This document shows positions 23,165 to 30,445 of a DNA stretch of 34,723 nt, piece after piece. The stretch spans positions 1 through 34,723 of the forward strand of contig CAZKBB010000024.1 in NCBI GenBank assembly GCA_964550935.1. Direction: 5' to 3'. Position 1 is the first letter of the stretch, and each line of letters begins with the position of its first letter. A program made the position numbers and the translations under genes. The stretch comes from JBCBSP01 sp964550935. GTDB lineage: Bacteria > Pseudomonadota > Alphaproteobacteria > Caulobacterales > Maricaulaceae. Under the pieces are notes generated by a model. The model was not told the origin of the DNA and did not search any database. It saw only the letters and a list, made by a program, of their open reading frames with translations.

Positions 23165-24094
23165 ATGGATGGACCGGCATTGCATCGTTTGGGGCTGACC
23201 GGGCTCGCGCGGGCCACCCAAAACTCGCTGAGCCTGCAAAACTGGATTCCCGCCCTGAAGCGCGGACGTCCCGCTTTAGCCGAAGATGGGCGCCAGGCTG
23301 GAGAGGCGCTGAACCAGTTGATCGAAGCTGAGATCATCCCGCGTCTGATGCTGTCGAACCGGGACGATTTCGAGCCGCTAGACCCGGTGACCGCCCAGCC
23401 GGCCGAAGCCCGCGAATTCACCGAAGCCGACATCGACGCGTTCGCCAAGCGCGCGGTCATCGAGGACGCCGGACCGCTGGTGCGAGAAGTCCAGGTTCTG
23501 TTGCGCCGGGGCGTGCCGCGCGACCATGTATTGTTGAACTTCCTAGCGCCGGTCGCGCGCCGGCTCGGCGCGCTCTGGGACGCCGACGAACGCGATTTCG
23601 CCGAGGTCACGATCGGGTTGATGAAGCTGCACAGGGTGCTCGAGGCGATCGGGTCCGCCGGTCCGGCGAGCATGGACCCGGCGCGGAGCGCGCCGCGCAT
23701 TCTTCTGGCGCCGACGCCGGGCGAGAATCACCTGTTCGGCCTGCTCATGGTGGCGGAGTTCTTCGCCCGGTCGGGTTGGCGGGTCGATTGCGATCTCGAC
23801 CTTGATCCCGACGCAGTGATCGAGCAGGTCTCAGAGACGCCGTTCGACGTGATCGGCTTCTCCGCCAGCTCCGAGCTCACCGTAGAGACGCTCAAAGTGC
23901 TGATTGGACGCGTCCGCGCGGCCTCGATCGAGCCGGACGTGACCATCCTCGTGGGCGGACAGGTCTTCAACGAGGACCAAGCGCTGGCGAAACGCATCGG
24001 CGCCGACGCCTCGGCCGTGGATGGGGTGCGCGCGGTTGTCACCGCAGAACGATTGGTGCATAGGCGACTTGAGGCTCAACAGGCGATTTCGTGA
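23165..24094 (+). CDS. ppaA: Cobalamin-binding antirepressor PpaA/AerR
   Basis: PpaA/AerR family proteins bind a B12 cofactor and relieve repression by PpsR/CrtJ in response to light and oxygen. The 309-aa product has a helical domain (about 95-165) with the B12 cap pattern LGALWDADERDFAEVTIGLMKLHRVLE, then a Rossmann-like cobalamin domain (about 177-300). The latter contains APTPGENHLFGLLMVAEFF, a variant of the D-x-H-x-x-G motif with H189 as candidate ligand, plus VIGFSASSEL and ILVGGQVF. AAGGG lies 8 nt before the ATG. ppsR starts 18 nt after the stop, the usual ppaA-ppsR pair. AerR and PpaA are related names; I cannot separate the subtypes here. Confidence 0.92.
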   Translation: MDGPALHRLGLTGLARATQNSLSLQNWIPALKRGRPALAEDGRQAGEALNQLIEAEIIPRLMLSNRDDFEPLDPVTAQPAEAREFTEADIDAFAKRAVIEDAGPLVREVQVLLRRGVPRDHVLLNFLAPVARRLGALWDADERDFAEVTIGLMKLHRVLEAIGSAGPASMDPARSAPRILLAPTPGENHLFGLLMVAEFFARSGWRVDCDLDLDPDAVIEQVSETPFDVIGFSASSELTVETLKVLIGRVRAASIEPDVTILVGGQVFNEDQALAKRIGADASAVDGVRAVVTAERLVHRRLEAQQAIS

Positions 24095-24112
24095 TTATTG
24101 CAAGGCATATCG

Positions 24113-25528
24113 ATGGATAGGAGGACGTCAAACGGTCCTAACGCGCAGTTCAGCTCCCGTGAGGTCGCCGATGCGGCTTTCGCAGACGAGACTGCGGCCG
24201 ACCTCGCCGCGAACGCCGCCGACATTACGCTTCTGATCGACGAGGACGGGGTCATCCGCGACGCCGCCTTTCCCGGCGAGGAATTGGCCAAGGGTGATTA
24301 CGGCAGCTGGATCGGACAGCGCTGGACCGATGTGGTGCGCCCCGATTCGCGCGATAAGGTCTTAGATTTGCTCTCGCGCGGCCGAACACCGGGCGAGCGG
24401 CGATGGCGCCATATCAACCACACGCGATCGGGCGATGCGGATCTTCCGGTGCGCTATTTCACCATGCCCGCGAGCCGCGAGGGCTGGCTCTTGGCGATCG
24501 GGCGCGATCTCGACGCCGCCTCGCGTCTGCAGCAGCGACTGATCGACGCCCAGCGCAGCGTCGAGCGCGAATACGGCCGCGTGCGCCAGGCCGAAATTCG
24601 CTTCCGGCTGCTCTTTCGCCTGATCGATGAGGGCGTTTTGATCATTGAGGATGCTGGGATGCGCATCAGCGACGCCAACCCGGCCGCCGCCCGCCTGCTC
24701 GATTGCCCGGTCGAAAAAATCGAAGGGCGTACAGTCGATTCGATCCTCGGCCCCGCGGCCAGCCGGTCCCTGTCCGACCTTCTGGCCGTCACCCGCCGCA
24801 CAGGTCTGGCCGAGACCGGAACGCTCTCTATGGACGGCCGGTCCGAGCCTGTCTCGGTGACCGCTTCGCTCTACAAAGAAAGCAGCCGAACCTTCTTCCT
24901 GATCCGACTGGCCGACGGCGCCGAGCGCCGCGCCGCGAAGGATGACGCCGGTTTGTCGCGCGTGGCCGAAATGCTGCCGGATGGGCTCATCGTGATCGAC
25001 GAGCGCGGCCAGATCCTCACGGCCAACATCGCGTTCGGCGACCTGGTCGATCTCCCCGACGCCCGGCGAGGCGCCGGTCTCGCTTTGAGCCAGTTTCTCG
25101 GGCGCACCGAGACCGAGCTGAACGTGCTCCTGGCCAATCTGCGCGAGCATGGCGCGGTGCGAAACTACGCCACCACGCTTTTGACACGCAGCGGCCTGCG
25201 CGAACCGGTCGAGCTGTCCGCCGTCGCCGCGCCCTCGCCCTCCGGCGCGCCTGTGTTCGGCTTTTCGATCCGACCGACCTCGCTGCGCATGCCCGATCAA
25301 CCCGCGGCCGGCGCGCCCGGCAAGGGCGTCGACCACCTCTCCGAGCTGGTCGGCCGCCTGGCGCTGAAGGACATCGTGCGCGAGAGCACGGACATGATCG
25401 AGCGCGCCTGCATCGAAGCCGCGCTTGAGCTGACCAACAACAACCGCGCGTCGGCCGCTGAATTGCTCGGTCTCAGCCGGCAGAGCCTGTACGCCAAGAT
25501 GCATCGGCATAAGGTCGGCGCGCTCTAG
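24113..25528 (+). CDS. ppsR: Transcriptional repressor PpsR/CrtJ
   Basis: PpsR represses bch, crt and puc promoters under oxic conditions. The 471-aa protein fits the family length: an N-terminal PAS-like domain (about 30-135), a Q-linker helix (about 136-165), two further PAS domains (about 163-270 and 280-390) and a C-terminal Fis-type helix-turn-helix (about 428-468, NNNRASAAELLGLSRQSLYAKMHRH). Cysteines are only C198 and C432; C432 lies in the HTH region, as does the redox-active cysteine of Rhodobacter PpsR. The frame opens with a TTG at 24098, but I take the ATG at 24113, which has AAGG seven bases upstream. bchG follows after 105 nt with its own promoter candidate. Confidence 0.95.
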   Translation: MDRRTSNGPNAQFSSREVADAAFADETAADLAANAADITLLIDEDGVIRDAAFPGEELAKGDYGSWIGQRWTDVVRPDSRDKVLDLLSRGRTPGERRWRHINHTRSGDADLPVRYFTMPASREGWLLAIGRDLDAASRLQQRLIDAQRSVEREYGRVRQAEIRFRLLFRLIDEGVLIIEDAGMRISDANPAAARLLDCPVEKIEGRTVDSILGPAASRSLSDLLAVTRRTGLAETGTLSMDGRSEPVSVTASLYKESSRTFFLIRLADGAERRAAKDDAGLSRVAEMLPDGLIVIDERGQILTANIAFGDLVDLPDARRGAGLALSQFLGRTETELNVLLANLREHGAVRNYATTLLTRSGLREPVELSAVAAPSPSGAPVFGFSIRPTSLRMPDQPAAGAPGKGVDHLSELVGRLALKDIVRESTDMIERACIEAALELTNNNRASAAELLGLSRQSLYAKMHRHKVGAL

Positions 25529-25598
25529 CCGATCGGCCCCCCTGATCCGCCCGCTCATCCGGGCCGTCAGGATCGCCTCCACAAAGCGTCCAGTTTAA

Positions 25599-25627
25599 TT
25601 GACACCCTTGTGTGACAACCATATCGT
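25599..25627 (+). promoter_or_regulatory. bchG promoter candidate with overlapping palindrome
   Basis: A perfect -35 TTGACA (25599-25604) is followed after 17 bp by TATCGT (25622-25627), which matches the -10 at four of six positions. The expected start of transcription, about 7 nt further, coincides with the bchG ATG at 25634. The same stretch carries a palindrome-like operator, TTGACAC-N6-GTGACAA (25599-25618). It resembles a PpsR half-site pair but with different spacing. Confidence 0.5.
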
Positions 25628-25633
25628 ACGGAT

Positions 25634-26536
25634 ATGGAGCGCTCGTCACCAGTCTCTGCGGTGTCCGCCCGGCCGTCCCCGGCCGCCGTGCTTGAGCTGT
25701 CCAAGCCGATCACCTGGTTCCCGCCCATGTGGGCCTTCGGCTGCGGCGTGCTTTCCTCGGGCCAGCTCAGCCTGTCCAATCTGGGCCTGCTTGCTGGCGG
25801 GGTGATCCTCGCCGGACCGCTGCTCTGCGCGTCGAGCCAGGCGGTGAACGAGTGGTTCGACCGCCATGTCGACGCGATCAACGAACCCCAGCGCCCGATC
25901 CCCTCAGGGCGCATCCCCGGACAATGGGGCCTGGCGATCGCCATCATCTGGTCGGCGCTGGCGCTGATCTGGGCGGCGTTCCTCGGACCGGTCGTGTTTT
26001 TCGGCGCGGCGGTGGGCGTCGCCCTGTCCTGGGCCTATAGCGCGCCCCCGGTCCGGCTGAAGCGCAGCGGGGTCTGGGGTCCGCTCAGCGTCGGAGTGTC
26101 CTATGAGGGGCTGGCCTGGTTCACCGGTGCGGCGGTCATGCTGCAAGGCGTCCCGGGCCTGCCGATCCTCTATCTCGCAGCGCTCTACAGCGCGGGCGCG
26201 TACGGGATCATGGTCCTGAACGATTTCAAGGCGATCGAGGGCGACCGTCAGATGGGCCTGCGCTCCCTGCCGGCCACGCTCGGCCCGCGGCGCGCGGCCT
26301 GGGCGGCGTGCATATCAATGGCCGTTCCCCAGGCGGTCGTGGCCGGTCTTCTGGCCGCGTGGGGCCTGCCGATCCACGCCGGCCTCATCGCGCTCGCGCT
26401 TTTGATCCAGCTCGGCCTGATGCGCCGCCTGATGCGCGATCCCAAGGCCTTGACGCCTTGGTACAACGCCACCGGCGTCACCGTGTACGTGCTGGGCATG
26501 GCGATCAGCGCTCACGGCGTCTCCACTCTTGCCTAG
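25634..26536 (+). CDS. bchG: Bacteriochlorophyll a synthase (prenyltransferase)
   Basis: BchG esterifies bacteriochlorophyllide a with geranylgeranyl (or phytyl) diphosphate. It is a UbiA-superfamily membrane enzyme of 300 aa with about eight to nine transmembrane helices. Both Asp-rich motifs are present: NEWFDRHVDAINEPQRPIPSG (N72, D76, D80) and LNDFKAIEGDRQMGLRSLP (N196, D197, D204). The ATG at 25634 has no clear Shine-Dalgarno sequence and sits where transcription may start. bch2 follows after 18 nt, with bchP behind it, so the last tail-attachment steps are grouped together. Confidence 0.96.
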   Translation: MERSSPVSAVSARPSPAAVLELSKPITWFPPMWAFGCGVLSSGQLSLSNLGLLAGGVILAGPLLCASSQAVNEWFDRHVDAINEPQRPIPSGRIPGQWGLAIAIIWSALALIWAAFLGPVVFFGAAVGVALSWAYSAPPVRLKRSGVWGPLSVGVSYEGLAWFTGAAVMLQGVPGLPILYLAALYSAGAYGIMVLNDFKAIEGDRQMGLRSLPATLGPRRAAWAACISMAVPQAVVAGLLAAWGLPIHAGLIALALLIQLGLMRRLMRDPKALTPWYNATGVTVYVLGMAISAHGVSTLA

Positions 26537-26554
26537 AGATCAAGGACACCCGCG

Positions 26555-27889
26555 ATGACCCGCACGCGCGGCGCACTGAGCTGGATCGAGATCGTCAGGC
26601 TGGGCCTCGTGCAGTCGGCGCTCGGCGCGGTGGTGGTCTTGACCACCTCGACGCTGAACCGGGTGATGATCGTCGAGCTGGCCCTGCCCGCGATGCTGCC
26701 GGGCGCCCTTGTCGGCCTGCACTACGCCGTCCAGCTGAGCCGGCCGCGCTGGGGCCACGGCTCCGACCAGGGCGGGGCGCGCACGCCCTGGATCATCGGC
26801 GGCATGGCCGTCCTGGCCGCCGGCGGCGTGCTGGCGGCGCTGGCCACGGCCTGGGCGGCGAGTTCGACGGCGGCGGGCCTCATCCTTGCGGTCATCGCCT
26901 TTGTTCTGATCGGCGGCGGGGTCGGCGCGGCCGGCACCTCGCTTCTGGCGCTGCTGGCCACCGATGTGGCGCCTGAGCGGCGCGCCGCAGCGGCCTCAAT
27001 CACCTGGATCATGATGATTTTCGGCTTCGCGCTGACCGCCGGACTGTCCGGCGCGGTGCTTGATCCGTTCACGCTGACGCGCCTGGTCATGGTCGCCGGC
27101 GGGGTCTGCGCGCTGGCCTTCCTGATCGCCGTGGCCGCGGTCTGGGGCGTGGAGCGCACCGACCGCGCCGGGCTTGCACCTGATCGCGCATCGTCGGAGC
27201 CGATCGACTTCAAGGCCGCGCTTGCGGATGTGTGGAGCGAGCCGCGCGCGCGCCGCTTCACCGTCTTCGTCTTCATCTCCATGCTCGCCTACAGCACCCA
27301 GGACCTGATCCTGGAGCCGTTCAGCGGGCTGGTCTTCGGCTTCACGCCAGGACAATCGACCCAGCTCGCCGGCGTTCAGCACGGCGGCGTGCTTCTCGGC
27401 ATGATCGCCGTGGCGGTTCTCGCCGGGCGCGCGGGCGCCGGCGGGTTCGGCCGGCGCCAGACCTGGGTGATCGGAGGCTGCGTCGCGTCAAGCCTCGCGC
27501 TTGCGGGCCTGGCCGCGGCGAGCCTGGCCGGCCCGGGCTGGCCGCTGGCGCCGACCGTCTTCCTTCTGGGCCTGGCCAATGGCGGGTTCGCCGTGGCGGC
27601 CATAGGCGCGATGATGGGCTTGGCCGGCGCGGACGGCGCGGGCCGTGAGGGCATGCGAATCGGTCTGTGGGGCGCGGCGCAAGCCATCGCCTTCGGGCTT
27701 GGCGGATTTTTGGGCGCGGCCGCCATCGACGCCGCCCGGGCCGTTCTGGGTGACGTCACCTCGGCCTTCGCGCTCGTCTTCGCGCTGGAAGCGCTTTTGT
27801 TCCTGGTCGCCGCTCGTCTCGCCATCGGCGTTGACGCGGCCGGAACCGAAGCCGCCCCGGCGCCCAAACTGGCTGGAGCCGCCTCATGA
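26555..27889 (+). CDS. bch2: PucC-like BCD-family MFS transporter
   Basis: A 444-aa, twelve-helix membrane protein of the PucC/LhaA (bacteriochlorophyll delivery) branch of the MFS fold. Signatures are VLTTSTLNRVMIVELALPAM, RPRWGHGSDQGGARTPWI and AYSTQDLILEPFSGLVFGFTP, the same positions as in LhaA. In Rhodobacter the homologue between bchG and bchP is called ORF428 or Bch2; its exact role is unproven but probably pigment handling during assembly. AAGGA is 9 nt before the ATG. The stop overlaps bchP (ATGA). It is a paralogue of lhaA in this same window. Confidence 0.9.
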   Translation: MTRTRGALSWIEIVRLGLVQSALGAVVVLTTSTLNRVMIVELALPAMLPGALVGLHYAVQLSRPRWGHGSDQGGARTPWIIGGMAVLAAGGVLAALATAWAASSTAAGLILAVIAFVLIGGGVGAAGTSLLALLATDVAPERRAAAASITWIMMIFGFALTAGLSGAVLDPFTLTRLVMVAGGVCALAFLIAVAAVWGVERTDRAGLAPDRASSEPIDFKAALADVWSEPRARRFTVFVFISMLAYSTQDLILEPFSGLVFGFTPGQSTQLAGVQHGGVLLGMIAVAVLAGRAGAGGFGRRQTWVIGGCVASSLALAGLAAASLAGPGWPLAPTVFLLGLANGGFAVAAIGAMMGLAGADGAGREGMRIGLWGAAQAIAFGLGGFLGAAAIDAARAVLGDVTSAFALVFALEALLFLVAARLAIGVDAAGTEAAPAPKLAGAAS

Positions 27890-29085
27890 CGCCTGAACTT
27901 GAAACCTATGACGCCGTCGTGGTCGGCGGCGGTCCGGCCGGAAGCACGGCCGCACAGACCCTGGCCAAGGCCGGCGAGCGGGTGCTGATGATCGACAAGC
28001 CCGGCCGCATCAAGCCGTGCGGCGGCGCGGTGCCGCCCAAGCTGATTCGCGAGTTCGCCATTCCCGAAGCCCAGATCGCGGCGCGCACCCGCGGCGCGCG
28101 CATCCTCGCCCCCTCGGGGCGCGAGGTCGATATGCCCATCGATGAAGGCTATGTGGGCATGGTCGAGCGCGAGCACTTCGACGAATATCTGCGCCAGCGC
28201 GCGGCCGCGGCCGGGGCTGAGCGCCGCGACGGCGCGTTCCAGGCCTTCGAACGCGACGAGCACGGCGCGGCCGTCATCGTGTTCGAGCCCGCCGACGCGC
28301 CCGACACCACGGTGCGTGTGAAGGCTCGCCTGGTCATAGCCGCCGACGGCGCGCGCTCCAAGCTCGCCGCCCAGACCGTGAAGGGGGCAGGCAAGGTCAA
28401 GAGCGTCTTCGCCTACCACGAAATCGTCCAGGCGCCGGACCAGGAAAGCGACGCCCATTACGACCGCGAACGCTGCGACGTGTATTATGACGGGGCGGTT
28501 TCGCCGGACTTCTACGGGTGGGTCTTCCCCCACGGTAAGACCGCCAGCGTCGGCACCGGCAGCCAGGTCAAGGGCTTCTCCCTGCGCGGCGCGGTGCGCC
28601 GGCTGAAGGCGGCCTCAGGGCTGGAGGCGTGCGAGGTGGTCCGGCGCGAAGGCGCCCCCCTGCCCTACAAGCCCGCCCCGCGCTGGGACAACGGGCGCGA
28701 CGTGATCCTGGCCGGCGACGCGGCCGGCGCGGTCGCGCCGTCCTCCGGCGAGGGCATCTTCTACGCCATGGCCTCAGGTCAGATGGCCGGGGAAGGCGCG
28801 GCGGAGTTCCTCAAGACCGGCGACGCCAAGGCCCTCGCCGCGGTGCGCAAGCGCTTCATGAAGGCGCATGGCCGGGTCTTCTGGATCCTCGGGATCATGC
28901 AGCATTTCTGGTATCGCAACGACAAGCGGCGCGAGCGCTTCGTGTCGATCTGCGCCGATCCGGACGTGCAGCGCCTGACCTGGCAGGGCTATATGGAAAA
29001 GGCGCTGGTCAAGCGCGATCCAGGGGCTCACGCCAAGATTTTCTTCAAGGATTTGGCCAACCTGTTCGGCCTGGCGCCGCGGTGA
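27886..29085 (+). CDS. bchP: Geranylgeranyl bacteriochlorophyll reductase
   Basis: BchP reduces the geranylgeranyl tail to phytyl, using NADPH and FAD. The 399-aa product begins with the FAD-binding dinucleotide fold DAVVVGGGPAGSTAAQTLAKAG (about 7-28), followed by KPCGGAVPPKLI with the family cysteine. The segment DVILAGDAAGAVAPSSGEGIFYAMASG (about 265-292) is the second FAD motif. Length and order match the family. The start overlaps the bch2 stop and the stop overlaps the next small gene as GTGA. Confidence 0.96.
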   Translation: MTPELETYDAVVVGGGPAGSTAAQTLAKAGERVLMIDKPGRIKPCGGAVPPKLIREFAIPEAQIAARTRGARILAPSGREVDMPIDEGYVGMVEREHFDEYLRQRAAAAGAERRDGAFQAFERDEHGAAVIVFEPADAPDTTVRVKARLVIAADGARSKLAAQTVKGAGKVKSVFAYHEIVQAPDQESDAHYDRERCDVYYDGAVSPDFYGWVFPHGKTASVGTGSQVKGFSLRGAVRRLKAASGLEACEVVRREGAPLPYKPAPRWDNGRDVILAGDAAGAVAPSSGEGIFYAMASGQMAGEGAAEFLKTGDAKALAAVRKRFMKAHGRVFWILGIMQHFWYRNDKRRERFVSICADPDVQRLTWQGYMEKALVKRDPGAHAKIFFKDLANLFGLAPR

Positions 29086-29402
29086 TCGACACCGCGAGCG
29101 AGGCGGCCGGCGCCCACGCGCTCGCGGTCTCGATCTGGGCGGGCCTGTTCGAAAGCGGGCGGATCGCAGATCTCGTGCTGCTGGTCGCGGTGCTGGAGGG
29201 CCTCGCCCTGATGGCGTTCCAGCGCCTTCGCGGGGCGATGTCGCGTGTGGACGTCGCCGCGCTGCTTTTGCCCGGCGCGTTCCTGATCCTCGCCGTGCGC
29301 ACGCAGATGACGGCGGGCTCAGATACGACGACGGCGGCCCTGTTGGCCGCCGCCTTCGTATCCCATGGTCTCGACCTGATGCGCCGCCGGGCGGCGCGCT
29401 GA
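29082..29402 (+). CDS. Small three-helix membrane protein after bchP
   Basis: An unrecognised 106-aa protein starting at a GTG that overlaps the bchP stop (GTGA). It has three hydrophobic helices at about residues 29-47, 57-73 and 84-98, and a short basic end (MRRRAAR). No cysteines or obvious cofactor motifs are visible. The overlap with bchP and the lack of any other promoter say it is co-expressed with the tail-reduction genes, so a role at the membrane with BchP or BchG is an inference from position only. It ends three bases before the convergent cytochrome gene. In Rhodobacter the gene after bchP is idi, which here is elsewhere. Confidence 0.72.
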   Translation: MIDTASEAAGAHALAVSIWAGLFESGRIADLVLLVAVLEGLALMAFQRLRGAMSRVDVAALLLPGAFLILAVRTQMTAGSDTTTAALLAAAFVSHGLDLMRRRAAR

Positions 29403-29405
29403 CGC

Positions 29406-30116
29406 CTATTCGGCGCCGCCGCCGTTCTCGTTGATATAGGCGATCACGTCGACGCGGTCCTGCTCGCGCGGCAGACCCGGGAACGCCATGTGCGTGCCCG
29501 GGATGTAGGCGCGCGGGTTCTCCAGATATTCGAACATCGTTTCGTGGGTCCACGTGATGCCGGAATTGGCGTTGGCGTCGGAATAGCGGCCGTAGCCCTC
29601 GACCGAACCGGCGTCGCGCCCGAAGATGCCGTAGAGCGACGGGCCGTTCTTATGCACGCCCTCTTCAAGCGCGTGGCAGGTCTGACAGCGCACGAAGATG
29701 CGCCGGCCCGCCTGGGGATCGCCCGTCAGGCCTGCGAGCACGATCTCGCCGTTGTCCGCCGCGCCGCCGGCGCTCTCGGTCGCCCCTTCAGCCGACGCCT
29801 CCTGGGTTTCGCCGTCGGTCTGCGCCGCGTCCGTTTCATCTTCGGCGGCGTCGTCAGACCTGTCATCGCCGGACATGGCCTCGCCGGCGTCCTCAGTCGC
29901 CTCTTCAGCGGCCTCCATGGTCTCGTCCGCCGCATCCTCGGCGGCGTCCATGGTCTCGTCCGCCGCGTTCTCGACCGTCTCCGCCGCCGTCTCGGCGCCG
30001 GAGGCCATCTCTTCGCCCGCGGTCTGCGCGTCGCTGTCCTGCTCCGCGCCGCCGCCGCCGCACGCCGCCAGCGCCGTGGACGCAAGCAGAGCTCCTATGA
30101 AACCGATTTTCTTCAT
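29406..30116 (-). CDS. Lipid-anchored c-type cytochrome with long acidic linker
   Basis: A 236-aa class I cytochrome c. The N-terminus MKKIGFIGALLASTALAAC is a lipoprotein signal with lipobox LAAC, so C19 would be lipidated and the protein held at the membrane. Residues 20-125 form a strongly acidic, Ala/Glu/Asp/Thr-rich linker with an 11-residue repeat. The haem domain (about 126-236) has CQTCH (C144, C147, H148) and the distal Met in GTHMAFPG (M210). The frame is open to 30251, but the signal peptide fixes the start at 30116 and GGGAGG lies upstream. The design resembles membrane-tethered cytochrome cy, and it could feed electrons to the reaction centre or an oxidase. The role is inferred. 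Confidence 0.9.
   Translation of the reverse strand: MKKIGFIGALLASTALAACGGGGAEQDSDAQTAGEEMASGAETAAETVENAADETMDAAEDAADETMEAAEEATEDAGEAMSGDDRSDDAAEDETDAAQTDGETQEASAEGATESAGGAADNGEIVLAGLTGDPQAGRRIFVRCQTCHALEEGVHKNGPSLYGIFGRDAGSVEGYGRYSDANANSGITWTHETMFEYLENPRAYIPGTHMAFPGLPREQDRVDVIAYINENGGGAE
29914..29966. repeat. 33-bp repeat in the cytochrome linker
   Basis: The 20-base word at 29914-29933 recurs exactly at 29947-29966, a period of 33 bp. It encodes two copies of an 11-residue unit AADETM(D/E)AAE(D/E). Eleven-residue periodicity suits a long helix with one hydrophobic stripe, so the linker may be a rod rather than a random coil. Confidence 0.8.
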
Positions 30117-30445
30117 GACGCTTCGGTCCTCCCTTTTCGAATTGTTGTGCGCATCATACCGGTGATCCATGTCGGGAAAAGTGTCAAACCCGAAAAAGAC
30201 GCCCTTAAGCGCCTCGTCAAGGCTCGACGCGTCACACCTCACCACGTCCAAGCCCTCAACGCCCTGGAGCCGCGCGCGGTTGCACCGACACCATCCTGGC
30301 CGACTCCTTCTCCACGACCGATCGCCATAACCTGGATCGGCTGAAGACCGGTCTCGCGATTCAGGGTCGCGACGCGCTCGATCAGTGGCGCACCCGGCTG
30401 GGCGGCGACGCCCTGGCGCGCCAACGCTTCGCCTGCGCCTTCGCC
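30117..30445. other. Intergenic stretch before the unrecognised ORF
   Basis: Between the cytochrome start (minus) and the first ATG of the plus-strand ORF. The cytochrome ribosome site is at about 30127-30135. A minus-strand TTGACA lies at 30182-30187 but no good -10 sits at the right distance. From 30209 onward the plus-strand frame of the next ORF is open and reads like protein, so part of this stretch may be coding. Confidence 0.5.

Noticed and set aside
28629..29081. Upstream part of the frame of the small membrane protein
   Set aside because: It overlaps the conserved FAD motif region of bchP in another frame; the protein-like part begins at the GTG overlapping the bchP stop.
30182..30200. 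TGTCAA...GACG as a PpsR site upstream of the cytochrome
   Set aside because: The second half-site does not fall at the required 12-base spacing, so the match is too poor.
29490..30344. Plus-strand open frame opposite the cytochrome
   Set aside because: Mirror of the repetitive linker codons; only its final third might matter as a possible lead-in to the start-less ORF, which I noted separately.
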